A DNA stretch of 64,000 bases from Phycisphaerae bacterium (GTDB lineage Bacteria; Planctomycetota; Phycisphaerae; UBA1845): NCBI GenBank assembly GCA_029260135.1, contig JAJDDV010000022.1, positions 21,084-85,083 on the forward strand. Direction: 5' to 3'. Numbering within the stretch: position 1 is the stretch's first letter; each line of letters starts with the position of its first letter. Position numbers and translations under genes: made by a program. Below, one piece after another: positions 8,513 to 17,971 of the stretch. Below the pieces are notes generated by a model, which worked only from the letters and a program-made list of their open reading frames with translations, was not told the DNA's origin and searched no databases.

Positions 8513-8629
8513 GTGAGCGAAAGGGGATCTGACGTGCGAACACGGACATTCCGACTCTGGTCTCTTCTCGTAGCGATTCTCATCATTTTTGCGCTGATCG
8601 CAGTGTTACGACCGAAGCTGGCTTACTGA
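8513..8629 (+). CDS. Possible single-pass membrane micropeptide
   Basis: A short frame of 38 codons between hepT and polX. It is MSERGSDVRTRTFRLW followed by a clean hydrophobic segment (SLLVAILIIFALIAVL) and a basic tail, RPKLAY. The pattern fits a one-span membrane peptide. Two GTG starts are possible: 8513 (preceded by GAAGGCACG) and 8534 (preceded by AAGGGGATCTGAC), giving 38 or 31 residues. The evidence is only the hydrophobic pattern, RBS spacing and location, so it may be fortuitous. Confidence 0.4.
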   Translation: MSERGSDVRTRTFRLWSLLVAILIIFALIAVLRPKLAY

Positions 8630-8648
8630 TCAGCAGTGATCTGGTTCC

Positions 8649-10385
8649 ATGATTAACTCTAAACTCGTCCGCGCTTTTGACCGCATCGCCGATCTGTTGG
8701 AGATCGACGGGGAGAAGGCGTTTCGGATCAACTCCTATCGACGCGCGGCGCGCACCCTCAAAGACCTGACCGAAGATGTCGCTGTCGTTGCGGCTGAGAA
8801 CCGTCTCACCGAGCTGCCGGGCATCGGCAAGGGAACGGCGCAGCGTATCGAACAATACATCGATACCGGCCACACCGACGTTCTCGACGAGCTGCAAGCG
8901 AAGCTGCCCGAGGGCCTGCCTGCGTTACTGGAGATCCAGGGTATGGGGCCCAAGAAGGTCGCGCTGGTTTACGACAAGCTCGGCGTGGGGAATCTCGGCG
9001 ATCTGAAGCGCGTGATCGACTCAGGCGAAATGGAGAAGCTCCCCGGGCTCGGCGCGACCAGTGTCAAGAGAATCGCGGAGGGGATCGCCTTTCTGGAGAC
9101 GAGTTCGCAGCGCACGCCGATGGGCATCGCCCTCCCGATCGCCGAAGCCTTCGCCGCGCAGATCGTAGCCATGATAGGCGTCAAGCGTGTGGAGATCGCC
9201 GGATCGTTGCGACGTGGCGCCGAGACGATCGGCGACGTCGACATCCTTTGTGCCGCGAAGGACGGCGAAGGGATCGTCAAGCAGTTCGTCGCGCTGGAGG
9301 GTGTCAAACGCGTTCTGGCGTCGGGCTCGACGAAGGGATCGGTGACGGTCCCCTTCGGCGAGGGCAAAGAGCTGCAGGTCGATCTTCGGGTCGTGCCCGC
9401 GGATTCGTTCGGCGCCGCGTGGCAGTACTTCACCGGTTCCAAGGAGCACAACGTCCGCCTTCGCGAGATCGCGGTCCGGAAACAGCTCCGTCTGAACGAA
9501 TGGGGCCTATTTGATGGCGACGAGCCGATCGCCGGTCGCGACGAAGCGGGCGTCTATAAAGAGCTCGATCTCAGGTGGGTACCGCCCGAGCTGCGGGAAG
9601 ATCGCGGTGAGCTGGAAAGGGGTGCCGACTTCGGCGGATTGGTTTCCTCGCAGGACATCCGCGGCGACCTCCATGTTCACACCACCGCCAGCGATGGTCG
9701 GTGCACGATCGAAGAGATGGCAGAAGCTGCCAAGCGGCTGGGATACAAGTATCTGGCGATCTGCGATCACTCGAAGAGTTCGACGATCGCCAACGGCTTG
9801 TCGGTGGAGCGCATGCGTCGCCACATCGACGAGATTCGCGCCGCCAACGAACAAACCAGGGGGATCGAGATTCTGGCTGGAACCGAGTGCGACATCCTGC
9901 CCGACGGCTCACTCGATTACGCCGACGAAATCCTCGCGCAATGCGACTGGGTGGTGGCGAGCATCCACTCGGCCATGGGACCCGGAGGGAAAGGCAAATC
10001 GAGCCCGACGGAGCGGACGGTGGCGGCGATGCAGAACCCGTTCGTGTCCGCCATAGGCCACCCAACGGGGCGGCTGCTCTCGCGGCGCGCGCCGATGGAG
10101 CTTGATATGGCGGCCGTGATCGAGGCGGCAGCCAAGACCCACACGATGCTCGAGATCAACGCGAGCTGGCAGCGACTGGATCTCCAAGACGTTCACGTGC
10201 GGCAGGCGATCGAGGGCGGGGTGGAACTGGTTATCAATACGGACGCACACCATGTCGACCAGCTTGAACAAATGGTCTACGGCGTGACGACGGCTCGCCG
10301 CGGGGGGGCACTCAGAAAGTCCGTCGCGAACTGCCTTTCGCTAACGGAGTTGCGGAAGCGCATCGTGCTCAAGCGGCAGACGTAG
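8649..10385 (+). CDS. polX: DNA polymerase/3'-5' exonuclease PolX
   Basis: A family X DNA polymerase with a C-terminal PHP exonuclease domain, used in gap filling during base-excision repair. Its 578 residues hold helix-hairpin-helix segments (LPGIGKG near 56, IQGMGPKK near 96, LPGLG near 131). The nucleotidyltransferase core GSLRRG (185-190) follows, with DVD at 196-198 and a further metal-ligand Asp at 245. The PHP metal motif HVHTTASDG (342-350) and a late NTDAHH motif complete it. Length and order match bacterial PolX. It converges with the flagellin gene, separated by a strong hairpin. Confidence 0.95.
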   Translation: MINSKLVRAFDRIADLLEIDGEKAFRINSYRRAARTLKDLTEDVAVVAAENRLTELPGIGKGTAQRIEQYIDTGHTDVLDELQAKLPEGLPALLEIQGMGPKKVALVYDKLGVGNLGDLKRVIDSGEMEKLPGLGATSVKRIAEGIAFLETSSQRTPMGIALPIAEAFAAQIVAMIGVKRVEIAGSLRRGAETIGDVDILCAAKDGEGIVKQFVALEGVKRVLASGSTKGSVTVPFGEGKELQVDLRVVPADSFGAAWQYFTGSKEHNVRLREIAVRKQLRLNEWGLFDGDEPIAGRDEAGVYKELDLRWVPPELREDRGELERGADFGGLVSSQDIRGDLHVHTTASDGRCTIEEMAEAAKRLGYKYLAICDHSKSSTIANGLSVERMRRHIDEIRAANEQTRGIEILAGTECDILPDGSLDYADEILAQCDWVVASIHSAMGPGGKGKSSPTERTVAAMQNPFVSAIGHPTGRLLSRRAPMELDMAAVIEAAAKTHTMLEINASWQRLDLQDVHVRQAIEGGVELVINTDAHHVDQLEQMVYGVTTARRGGALRKSVANCLSLTELRKRIVLKRQT

Positions 10386-10430
10386 CGAAACCGGGCCAAC
10401 AGCGCCTTCGGAGGTGCGTAGAAACGAAAA

Positions 10431-10464
10431 CGGCGAGTCGAAGGTCAAGACCTTCGACTCGCCG
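10431..10464 (-). terminator. Rho-independent terminator of the flagellin gene
   Basis: A perfect 15-bp stem (CGGCGAGTCGAAGGT with its complement) closed by a CAAG tetraloop. On the minus strand it is followed by TTTTCGTTTC, a good U-rich tail, and it lies 76 bp after the flagellin stop. On the plus strand it lies 46 bp after polX but has no T-run, so it mainly serves the flagellin transcript. A second hairpin (CGAGCG/CGCTCG around a nine-C run) sits at about 10478-10501. Confidence 0.85.
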
Positions 10465-10539
10465 CTCCACCCCGCTTCGAGCGACCCCCCCCCGGGCGCT
10501 CGGCGTACTATTCGTCGGGGCGCGCTTCGTTTTCTTCGG

Positions 10540-12012
10540 CTACAACAGAGAGAGAATCTGTGACGCCTGCTGGTTGGCCACACCCAGGAGCGCGATGCTC
10601 GACTGGATCAGCACCTGTTCCCGATTGAGCTTGGCGGTGGCCACGGCGAAGTCCGTGTCCATGATCACGCTCGCTGCTTCCGTCAGACCGGTCTGCGCGG
10701 CCTGCAGGGAATTGATGGCCGGCGTGACCTGGTATTTCTGGAATCCACCGATACGTCCTCGGATGGACGCCACATCGCTGATGGCCTCGCGAATGGTCGA
10801 CAGGGCTCCGGCGACGTCGGAGTCGAGGTCGGCCGTTCCGCCGGACTTGATCTGCGATAGCCGTGCGGTCGCGTTCCCTCCGGCGAGGTTATAGGTTGCG
10901 AGCGAGTCGATCCCGATGGTCTGTCGCGACGCCGAGGTTGTCCCGAGTTGGAAGGTTGCGCCGCCCGATGCCTGAACGGTGAAGGCGGTCGAGGTGGCCG
11001 CCGTGTTCCCCTTTCCGAAGTCGCTGCCAAGCGTGAATGAGAGACTCAGGCCACTGGCGCTGTAGACGACGTCGAGTCCGTCGGCGGAGGCGTTTTGGCC
11101 GTTGATGGTGACGGCCGCATCGGTTCCCGCGGTCTTGGCGAGCGCCGCGACATCGTTGGCCGTGCTCGCGTCGGTCGTGGCCGTTCCGTACGAGGAGTTG
11201 ACCTTCCCTCCGGAAAGCAACTGCACACTGACATACGCATCCGTCCCGTAGGTGGTGGAGTTCAAGCTGATGTTGGTGGCGTTTTGTATGGCGGACACAC
11301 CGGTCTGCGCCTTGGCGGTATTAATCTGCGTGACGACCTGCGCCTGCGTCAGGCTGCTGGCGAGCGTCACGGTGGCGGCGCCGAGAGTTCCTGTAATGAC
11401 GACCTCTGTCGACCCGGAGGTTCGGGTCGTGGCGGCACCGGTGAAGGCGGCGAACGTCCCGGTCGCGAGCTGTGCGGACGTCACGCGCGTGACCGTCAGT
11501 GCCGTGTCCGTGGTCGCCTGGGTCCTCGAGAACACCCGCAGGTTACTCATGTTGGAGTTGGTGGCTACGCCGGCCGTCTGAATCGTGAACGTGCCGTCGA
11601 GCAGCTTCTTTCCGGCGAAGTTCGTGGTGTTCACGATTCGGTCGATGGCGGTCAGCGCGTCGTCGATCTGCGACTGGTTGGCTGCGATTTCGCTGGCGGT
11701 GAGGTTGGCCGTGTTGGTCGACGCGACAACCAGTGTCTCGATCTGCCCCAGGAGGTTGCTGACTTCCGTGAACGCCGAGTCCGCGACGGTGAGCATGGAG
11801 TCGGTGCGCTGGTTGTTGGTCAGCGACGCCTCAACGGCCGTCAACTCGTCGTTCAGTTTCGAGAACGCGATGAGACCGGCGGGATCGTCCTTGCCCGCAT
11901 TGATCCGCCGCCCGGTCGACAGCTGCTTTAGCGTATTCGACTGGTTGATCGTGTTGCGGTTGAGGATGTTCAACAACGACATGGTGTTGATGTTTGTGAC
12001 TGTTAATGCCAT
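10540..12012 (-). CDS. fliC: Flagellin
   Basis: The filament subunit of the bacterial flagellum, 490 residues. The conserved N-terminal D0/D1 coil is clear (LNRNTINQSNTLKQLSTGRR, then INAGKDDPAGLI). So is the conserved C-terminal coil (from about IREAISDVASIRGRIGGFQK to the final NQQASQILSLL). The middle 300 residues are Ser/Thr/Ala-rich, low in aromatics and variable, typical of the exposed D2/D3 region. The ATG at 12012 has GGAG 8 nt upstream. No other flagellar gene is in the window, so it is a solitary flagellin locus ended by its own terminator. Confidence 0.94.
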   Translation of the reverse strand: MALTVTNINTMSLLNILNRNTINQSNTLKQLSTGRRINAGKDDPAGLIAFSKLNDELTAVEASLTNNQRTDSMLTVADSAFTEVSNLLGQIETLVVASTNTANLTASEIAANQSQIDDALTAIDRIVNTTNFAGKKLLDGTFTIQTAGVATNSNMSNLRVFSRTQATTDTALTVTRVTSAQLATGTFAAFTGAATTRTSGSTEVVITGTLGAATVTLASSLTQAQVVTQINTAKAQTGVSAIQNATNISLNSTTYGTDAYVSVQLLSGGKVNSSYGTATTDASTANDVAALAKTAGTDAAVTINGQNASADGLDVVYSASGLSLSFTLGSDFGKGNTAATSTAFTVQASGGATFQLGTTSASRQTIGIDSLATYNLAGGNATARLSQIKSGGTADLDSDVAGALSTIREAISDVASIRGRIGGFQKYQVTPAINSLQAAQTGLTEAASVIMDTDFAVATAKLNREQVLIQSSIALLGVANQQASQILSLL

Positions 12013-12305
12013 TGATCAAGCTCCGCGGCCGACACCGACCTTCGCTGGAATCGCTCTCCACTCGAATCAACGGTAGAATATAAAAATGGGGCGTGCCAAC
12101 GGCGGAGTCATATTGGCTGAACAAGCGCACTGAGGGGAACGAGAGCGGCGATCCAAGTCAAGTTTTTTTTGACCGCAATGGTCCGCTTTTGGCGGCGTAT
12201 CGATGGATGAAATGCCATGGGTCGGCACTGGTGGATCAGCACGAGATGCAAGGGGTCTTCAAACGGAGATGCGGCTGGGTATCGGACGAGCGACCGGAGG
12301 AGGCG

Positions 12306-13265
12306 CTACGCGGGGACAACGGTTCGGACGGCGTCGATCAGGTCCTTGCAGCCCTGGTCAATGCACTTTCGCCAATCGTCGCCGTGAGCTTGTCGGATCT
12401 GCTCTTGCTGGTAGGCGTAGATCACGCTCCGGGATGCGGTAACGATGGCTCCGCTTCCGTCGGGCTTGAAGCACCGGGCCACCTCCTGAGCGGTACGACC
12501 CTGTGCGCCGAATCCCGGGACCAGAAAGATGCAGTTTGGCATCAACGTCCGAATGCGCTCGGTGGAGGGTATGTCGCGTGGTGAGACAACGGCGCCGATC
12601 GCGCTGTATCCGCACTCACCCACAAGACCGTCCGACTCCGCCCAGGTCTGTACCAATTCACCAACCTTCTGACAGACGGTCCTTTCGTCCGGGAAGCTCA
12701 GCCCCTGGACCTCGGCGGCGGACTGATTGCTGGTCTGCACGAGAACGAACAGTCCTCGGCCTTGCTCCCGGGCAATCTCGACAAAGGGTCGGATCGCGTC
12801 AAATCCAAAGTAGGGATTGACCGTAACGGCATCCGGCGCGCTCGAGGCCGATTCAGAGCCACAGGAGAGCTGCGCATGGGCGTATTGCGTGGTCGAGTGT
12901 CCGATATCGGCGCGTTTGACGTCGCCGATCACGATGAGACCCGCCTCAGAGGCGAAGCGGACGAGGTCGCGATAGGCCTGGACACCCTCGGCATGATACC
13001 GCTCAAAGAAGGCGATGTTGATTTTGATGATCGGGATGTAGGACGCGGCGATTTGAATCACCTCTCGTCCGAACCGGCGCAGCGCCTCGGCGATGGTCTC
13101 GCGATCGACACCCTCGGCGACCTCTCCGTTGGATGTCATCGAGACACCGACTTCATCCAGCAGCGCCTTGGGCAATCTCTCCATCAGCGGGTCGAATCCG
13201 ACGCAAACCGGTGCCCTTTTCTCACGAATCGCGCTCATCGTACGGTCGGCAAAATGGACTGCCAC
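12306..13265 (-). CDS. pyrF: Orotidine 5'-phosphate decarboxylase (type 2)
   Basis: Decarboxylates OMP to UMP, the last step of de novo pyrimidine synthesis. The 319 residues match the long type 2 subfamily. The active-site strand reads GDVKRADIGHSTTQYA, with the Lys-x-x-x-Asp pattern. The substrate loop VNPYFGFDA and the phosphate-binding PGFGAQG are also present. The GTG start at 13265 has AAGGAG 6 nt upstream. It is divergent from rsgA, with a 225-bp region between them. Confidence 0.93.
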   Translation of the reverse strand: MAVHFADRTMSAIREKRAPVCVGFDPLMERLPKALLDEVGVSMTSNGEVAEGVDRETIAEALRRFGREVIQIAASYIPIIKINIAFFERYHAEGVQAYRDLVRFASEAGLIVIGDVKRADIGHSTTQYAHAQLSCGSESASSAPDAVTVNPYFGFDAIRPFVEIAREQGRGLFVLVQTSNQSAAEVQGLSFPDERTVCQKVGELVQTWAESDGLVGECGYSAIGAVVSPRDIPSTERIRTLMPNCIFLVPGFGAQGRTAQEVARCFKPDGSGAIVTASRSVIYAYQQEQIRQAHGDDWRKCIDQGCKDLIDAVRTVVPA

Positions 13266-13490
13266 GGTCGCTCCTTGTCAGAAGTTCGGACTCGATTGCA
13301 GGGCTCGGGTCGCCAGAGAGACCCAAGAGACGCGGTAACTATACGCCTATGTCGAGTCCTTTCAATGTCCGCACCCGGCGCCAGGCACGGCGGCGCGACG
13401 ATTTCCATGCGACCAGAGGCGAATCTCGGGGAAAGGACTGTGATATCTTTGCTTGACACCCGCGACTAGTTCTTTGGACAATGGTAACCG

Positions 13491-14672
13491 GTGACTACGC
13501 CCCCCGATAAACGCAACGCCAAAGGCGGGAAGAAGGTCCGCGTGCCGTTTCGACGGAACCGGTCCAAACGGGCCCGCGTCTCCGACTGGACCCAGAAGGC
13601 GCGCGACGCCGAGGACAACGAAGTCGATGCCGACACGGAGGAGTCCGTCTCCGGAAAAGGCGACCTGTCGCGCGGGCGAACGGTGATCGTACCGGACGGC
13701 GAGACAACTTCCGCCTCCGATCTCAAGGCGGGTGTCGTCGTGGCCGTGCGCGGTCTGTACGCCGATGTGGATGACGGAACGCACCTCTACTCTTGCACCA
13801 TTCGCCGCGTGCTTCGGACGCGCCTGATCGATGAAAGGCATCCCGTTACGGTGGGTGATCACATTCGGTTCCAGGCGGAGACGCCCCGTTTGGCGACGGG
13901 CGATGACCCGAGTACGTCTTCACCGCTCACGGAGGGCGTCATCGAGGAAGTCAGGCCAAGACGGGGACAGCTTAGACGCAAAGTCGGCAAGCGGATCCAC
14001 ACCATCGCCGCGAACATCGACCAAGCCATCATCGTCGGCTCTGCCGGGGAACCCGCGCCCAAACCGCACCTGATCGACCGGTACATCGTGGCCGCGCACG
14101 CGGGCGAAATCACGCCGATCGTCTGCATGAACAAGATCGATCTGGACACCGATTCGTCGGCGCAGGCGATTCTGGATCGGTACGATCGTCTCGGTTATGC
14201 GACGCTGTGTACCAGCGCCGTTCGGGGCGATGGATTGGATACGCTTCGGTCGCTCCTGGCGGACAAGTCGAGTGTCATCGCAGGACAGAGCGGCGTCGGC
14301 AAGAGTTCTCTGCTGAATTCGATCCAGCCGGGTCTTCAGCTTCGGACGGGCGACATCGTCGAGCACACGAGCAAGGGGCGGCATACGACCGTTACCGCGC
14401 GTCTACTTCGGCTCGACGTCGGGGGCTATGTCGTCGATACGCCGGGGGTGAAATCGTTCGACCTATCGGCCGTCGGCAGGCACGAGCTGGAGATGCACTT
14501 CATCGAGTTCGTCGAGCACGTGACGCACTGTAGATTCGCCGACTGCACACACATTCACGAGGATAGCTGTGCGGTTCAACAGGCGGTGGAAGACGGCGCC
14601 ATTCACGTGGACCGCTACGAAAGCTACGTCCGGTTGTTTGAGGAGCCGACAGACGGAGTCCGTCGCCGCTAG
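13491..14672 (+). CDS. rsgA: Ribosome small subunit-dependent GTPase RsgA
   Basis: A circularly permuted GTPase that assists late maturation of the 30S subunit. The 393-residue protein has an OB-fold region (about 78-160) and then the G4 motif NKID (214-217) before G1 (GQSGVGKS, 265-272) and G3 (DTPG), the permuted order typical of RsgA. A C-terminal zinc knuckle (CRFADCTHIHEDSC) follows. The first 60-70 residues are an extra basic then acidic extension not usual in the family, possibly for RNA contact. The GTG start at 13491 marks the extension's beginning; a shorter start cannot be excluded. Confidence 0.93.
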   Translation: MTTPPDKRNAKGGKKVRVPFRRNRSKRARVSDWTQKARDAEDNEVDADTEESVSGKGDLSRGRTVIVPDGETTSASDLKAGVVVAVRGLYADVDDGTHLYSCTIRRVLRTRLIDERHPVTVGDHIRFQAETPRLATGDDPSTSSPLTEGVIEEVRPRRGQLRRKVGKRIHTIAANIDQAIIVGSAGEPAPKPHLIDRYIVAAHAGEITPIVCMNKIDLDTDSSAQAILDRYDRLGYATLCTSAVRGDGLDTLRSLLADKSSVIAGQSGVGKSSLLNSIQPGLQLRTGDIVEHTSKGRHTTVTARLLRLDVGGYVVDTPGVKSFDLSAVGRHELEMHFIEFVEHVTHCRFADCTHIHEDSCAVQQAVEDGAIHVDRYESYVRLFEEPTDGVRRR

Positions 14673-14792
14673 GCAGCGCAGTCGCGCAGACGTCCGTGCG
14701 GTCAGCCTTCTGGGCGCACAGGGCTTGCGACAGGGCGCGAAATCGGGAGCGGCGGTGTGCAGCGAGACCGGTTTGCGATATGCTTGACTGGC

Positions 14793-17504
14793 ATGTCGCC
14801 GACACCTTTCAACGATCCGGATCGCACGGAAACGCAGGAGTGGGTCGACTCGCTGAGGTCCGTCGTCGAAACGGCGGGTCCGCAACGGGCGAGCTATCTT
14901 CTCGGACGGTTGATCGACTGGGGCAAGCGTAACGACATCGTGCCGCCCTTCACGGCCACGACGCCGTTCGTCAATACGATTCCGGTCTCGCGACAGGTGC
15001 CGTTCCCGGGGGATCGCGCCCTGGAACGGCGCATCAAGAGCCTCGTCCGGTGGAACGCCATGGCGATGGTCGTGCGTGCGAATCGGCGATCGGCCGGAAT
15101 CGGCGGGCACATTTCGACGTATGCCTCGGCGGCGACGCTGCTCGAGATCGGTTTCAATCACTTCTTCCGCGCGAACCGCCCGGACCGCGTCGGCGACCAG
15201 ATTTACTTTCAGGGTCATACCGCGCCTGGGATCTATGCCAGGGCGTATGTTGAGCGGCGGCTGGACGCACCGCGTTTGCACGACTTCCGGCGCGAGCTTT
15301 CTGCCAGCGGCGGACTGACGTCGTATCCTCATCCCTGGTTGATGCCCGACTTCTGGGAGTTCCCGACGGTTTCGATGGGGCTCTCTTCGATCAGCGCCAT
15401 CTACCAAGCCAGGTTCAACCGGTATCTACAGGACCGCGGCCTGACGGATACGTCGGGGTCACGGGTCTGGGCGTTCCTGGGTGACGGAGAGATGGACGAG
15501 CCGGAATCACTCGGGGCCATCACATTGGCATCCCGCGAGGAACTGGACAACCTGATCTTCGTGGTCAACTGTAACCTGCAACGGCTTGACGGACCCGTTC
15601 GTGGTAACGGCAGCATCGTTCAGCAACTCGAGGGCACATTCCGCGGGGCAGGCTGGCGTGTCATCAAGGTTCTCTGGGGCGAAGACTGGGACCCGCTGCT
15701 CGCGGCCGACGCCGACGGTGTGCTCGTCAACCGCATGAACGAGACGATTGACGGTGAGTGGCAGAAATACACCGTCGAATCGGGCGGGTATGCTCGCGAG
15801 AAGTTCTTCGGTACCGATCCTCGCCTGGCCAAGCTGGTCGAACATCTCAGCGACGAGCAGATTCAGAAGCTGCGCCTCGGCGGACACGATCCGGCGAAGG
15901 TCTACGCAGCCTACAGCGCCGCGATGGAACAGAATGGTGTACCGACGGTCATTTTGGCGCGCACCATCAAGGGCTACGGTCTGGGCGAGGCGGGCGAGGG
16001 GCGCAACATCACGCATCAGCAGAAGAAACTCAGCCACGACGAGCTTCGCGAGTTCCGAGATCGATTCGACATTCCGATCCGCGACGAGGATCTGGAGGAG
16101 GCGCCCTTCTATCGACCCGCGAAGGAGAGTCCGGAGTTTCAGTACGTCACGGAGCGCCGCGACGCGCTTGGGGGGTACGTACCGCAGCGGCGGCAATGGG
16201 CCCAGCCGATCGAGACGCCGCCGGGCGATCTGTTCGAGGAATTCTGCAAGGGTGGCGGCGACCGAGAGGCCGCAACGACCATGGCGGTCGTGCGGATGCT
16301 GTCTCGACTGATGGACGATCCGAAGCTCGGAAAGCTGATCGTTCCGATCGTGCCCGACGAAGCGCGGACCTTCGGAATGGACGCGTTATTCCGCAAGTAC
16401 GGGATTTACTCTCACGTGGGTCAGCGTTACGAACCGGTGGACTCCCACTTGTTCCTGTATTACCGCGAGAGCAAGGACGGCCAGATCCTCGAAGAGGGAA
16501 TCACCGAGGCCGGGGCGATGGCGTCGTTTACGGCGGCGGGGACAGCCAATGTCACGCACGGGATCAACATGATTCCGTTCTTTCTGTTCTACTCGATGTT
16601 CGGGTTCCAGCGTGTGGGAGATTCGATCTGGGCGGCGGCCGATTCTCGCGCGCGAGGGTTCCTGATCGGCTGCACGGCCGGGCGAACGACGCTGGCAGGT
16701 GAAGGACTGCAGCACCAGGACGGGCACAGTCACCTCCTGGCGAGCACCGTGCCGAATGTGATCAGCTATGATCCGGCGTTTGCCTATGAGATTGCCGTCA
16801 TTCTGCGAGACGGGATCCGGCGCATGTATGAGAAGCATGAGCCCGTGTTCTATTACTTGACCGCACAGAACGAACCCTATCTCCAACCGCCGATGCCCGA
16901 GAACGTAGAAGAGGGGATACTGAAGGGATTGTACAAGTTCCGCGCGGCTGACTCGATCTCAGGCCAGAGCACAAAGACACGCCCGCGCGTTCATCTGTTC
17001 GGTAGCGGGGCGATCTTGCGTGAGGCGATCCGAGCGCAAGAGATCCTGGCGGAACGGTTTGACGTCGCTGCCGACGTGTGGAGTGCCACCAGCTATGGAC
17101 GGCTTCGGCGCGACGCCTTGGCTTGCGAGCGATGGAACCGGTTGCACCCCGGTGAGACGCCACGCGTTCCCTATTTCACACGTGTGTTGGCCGACGAGCC
17201 TTACCCGATCGTCGCCACCGGCGATTACCTGAAGGCGGTGCCCGATCAGGTTGCTCGATGGGCGCCGGCCGGCTTTTGTCCGCTCGGAACCGACGGCTTC
17301 GGGCGAAGCGAAGCGCGGACCCAGCTTCGCGATTACTTCGAGATTGACCACAAGTACATCGCCCTCTCCGCGTTGACCCAACTCGCGGCGAGCGAGCGGT
17401 TCCCCCGTGGACAACTTGCCCAATCCGTCAAGACGCTCGACATCGACAGCGACAAGTTCGACCCGGCGGCGTTGCTCGAGTCGAGGCCGGTTCGACCGCA
17501 ATAG
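14793..17504 (+). CDS. aceE: Pyruvate dehydrogenase E1 component, homodimeric type
   Basis: The thiamine-diphosphate enzyme that decarboxylates pyruvate and passes the acetyl group to the lipoyl E2 subunit. About 903 residues, normal for AceE. It contains FNHFFRANRP, QIYFQGHTAPG, the ThDP/Mg motif GDGEMDEPES through NCNLQRLDG, and the C-terminal catalytic half (RDGIRRMYE, YYLTAQNE). I took the ATG at 14793. A GTG at 14757 would add 12 residues, and neither has a strong RBS. The E2 and E3 genes that usually follow are absent, so the complex is encoded from separate loci. Confidence 0.93.
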   Translation: MSPTPFNDPDRTETQEWVDSLRSVVETAGPQRASYLLGRLIDWGKRNDIVPPFTATTPFVNTIPVSRQVPFPGDRALERRIKSLVRWNAMAMVVRANRRSAGIGGHISTYASAATLLEIGFNHFFRANRPDRVGDQIYFQGHTAPGIYARAYVERRLDAPRLHDFRRELSASGGLTSYPHPWLMPDFWEFPTVSMGLSSISAIYQARFNRYLQDRGLTDTSGSRVWAFLGDGEMDEPESLGAITLASREELDNLIFVVNCNLQRLDGPVRGNGSIVQQLEGTFRGAGWRVIKVLWGEDWDPLLAADADGVLVNRMNETIDGEWQKYTVESGGYAREKFFGTDPRLAKLVEHLSDEQIQKLRLGGHDPAKVYAAYSAAMEQNGVPTVILARTIKGYGLGEAGEGRNITHQQKKLSHDELREFRDRFDIPIRDEDLEEAPFYRPAKESPEFQYVTERRDALGGYVPQRRQWAQPIETPPGDLFEEFCKGGGDREAATTMAVVRMLSRLMDDPKLGKLIVPIVPDEARTFGMDALFRKYGIYSHVGQRYEPVDSHLFLYYRESKDGQILEEGITEAGAMASFTAAGTANVTHGINMIPFFLFYSMFGFQRVGDSIWAAADSRARGFLIGCTAGRTTLAGEGLQHQDGHSHLLASTVPNVISYDPAFAYEIAVILRDGIRRMYEKHEPVFYYLTAQNEPYLQPPMPENVEEGILKGLYKFRAADSISGQSTKTRPRVHLFGSGAILREAIRAQEILAERFDVAADVWSATSYGRLRRDALACERWNRLHPGETPRVPYFTRVLADEPYPIVATGDYLKAVPDQVARWAPAGFCPLGTDGFGRSEARTQLRDYFEIDHKYIALSALTQLAASERFPRGQLAQSVKTLDIDSDKFDPAALLESRPVRPQ

Positions 17505-17971
17505 CAGGAGGCAAGTCGCACGGCCGTGCAGTGCCACAGGAGTGCCATTTCGCTTCAAAACAGCCTCTTGGTAGCCTATCAACCGCGTTGATTTCCGTTG
17601 GCTCCCGTCAAATCTTGTCGTCAGCCGGCGGCTTCAAATAACGCATCTCGTACACGCTACGCTCTTTCGCCGGTATGGAGGTCGCGGTATCAGTGTTGTG
17701 AACCGGGCTCCGGTCGGGTGAATAGCGCGGAAAAACGCCAGCCAAAGGCCCTTGGCAAGACTGCCGATCGATGAGTTGTCACTGTCAGGCGCCCCATGTA
17801 CGGCCTGCGCTGACGTTCAGTGACCGGAGCCATCGTCGACGTGATCGCTGCGCGACAGGTAAATGCGCCGTTCTTGCTCGCAAACACGGTGCGCCATGGT
17901 ATGATCGCCTTTTGCGAGTTGAGCAACTCTCGCAAACGGATACCTATCAGAAGAAGAAGGAGTCTCTCGTC
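17505..17971. other. 467-bp intergenic region, nothing recognisable
   Basis: Lies between aceE and the secreted-protein operon and should contain the operon promoter. The plus-strand frame running through its end into the next gene is a poor upstream extension: it is Cys/His/Arg-rich and sits before a perfect RBS and a signal peptide. A 12-bp palindrome (GCACGGCCGTGC) lies at 17518-17529, shortly after aceE. I see no terminator with a T-run. Confidence 0.35.

Noticed and set aside
7833..8640. Integrative element next to tRNA-Glu
   Set aside because: No integrase, no repeated tRNA 3' end and only one two-gene module, so no element boundary can be drawn.
12092..12099. TTGGCACG upstream of flagellin on the minus strand, like a sigma-54 -24 element
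   Set aside because: The -24 half fits but the expected GC at -12 is TT, so the full promoter consensus is not met.
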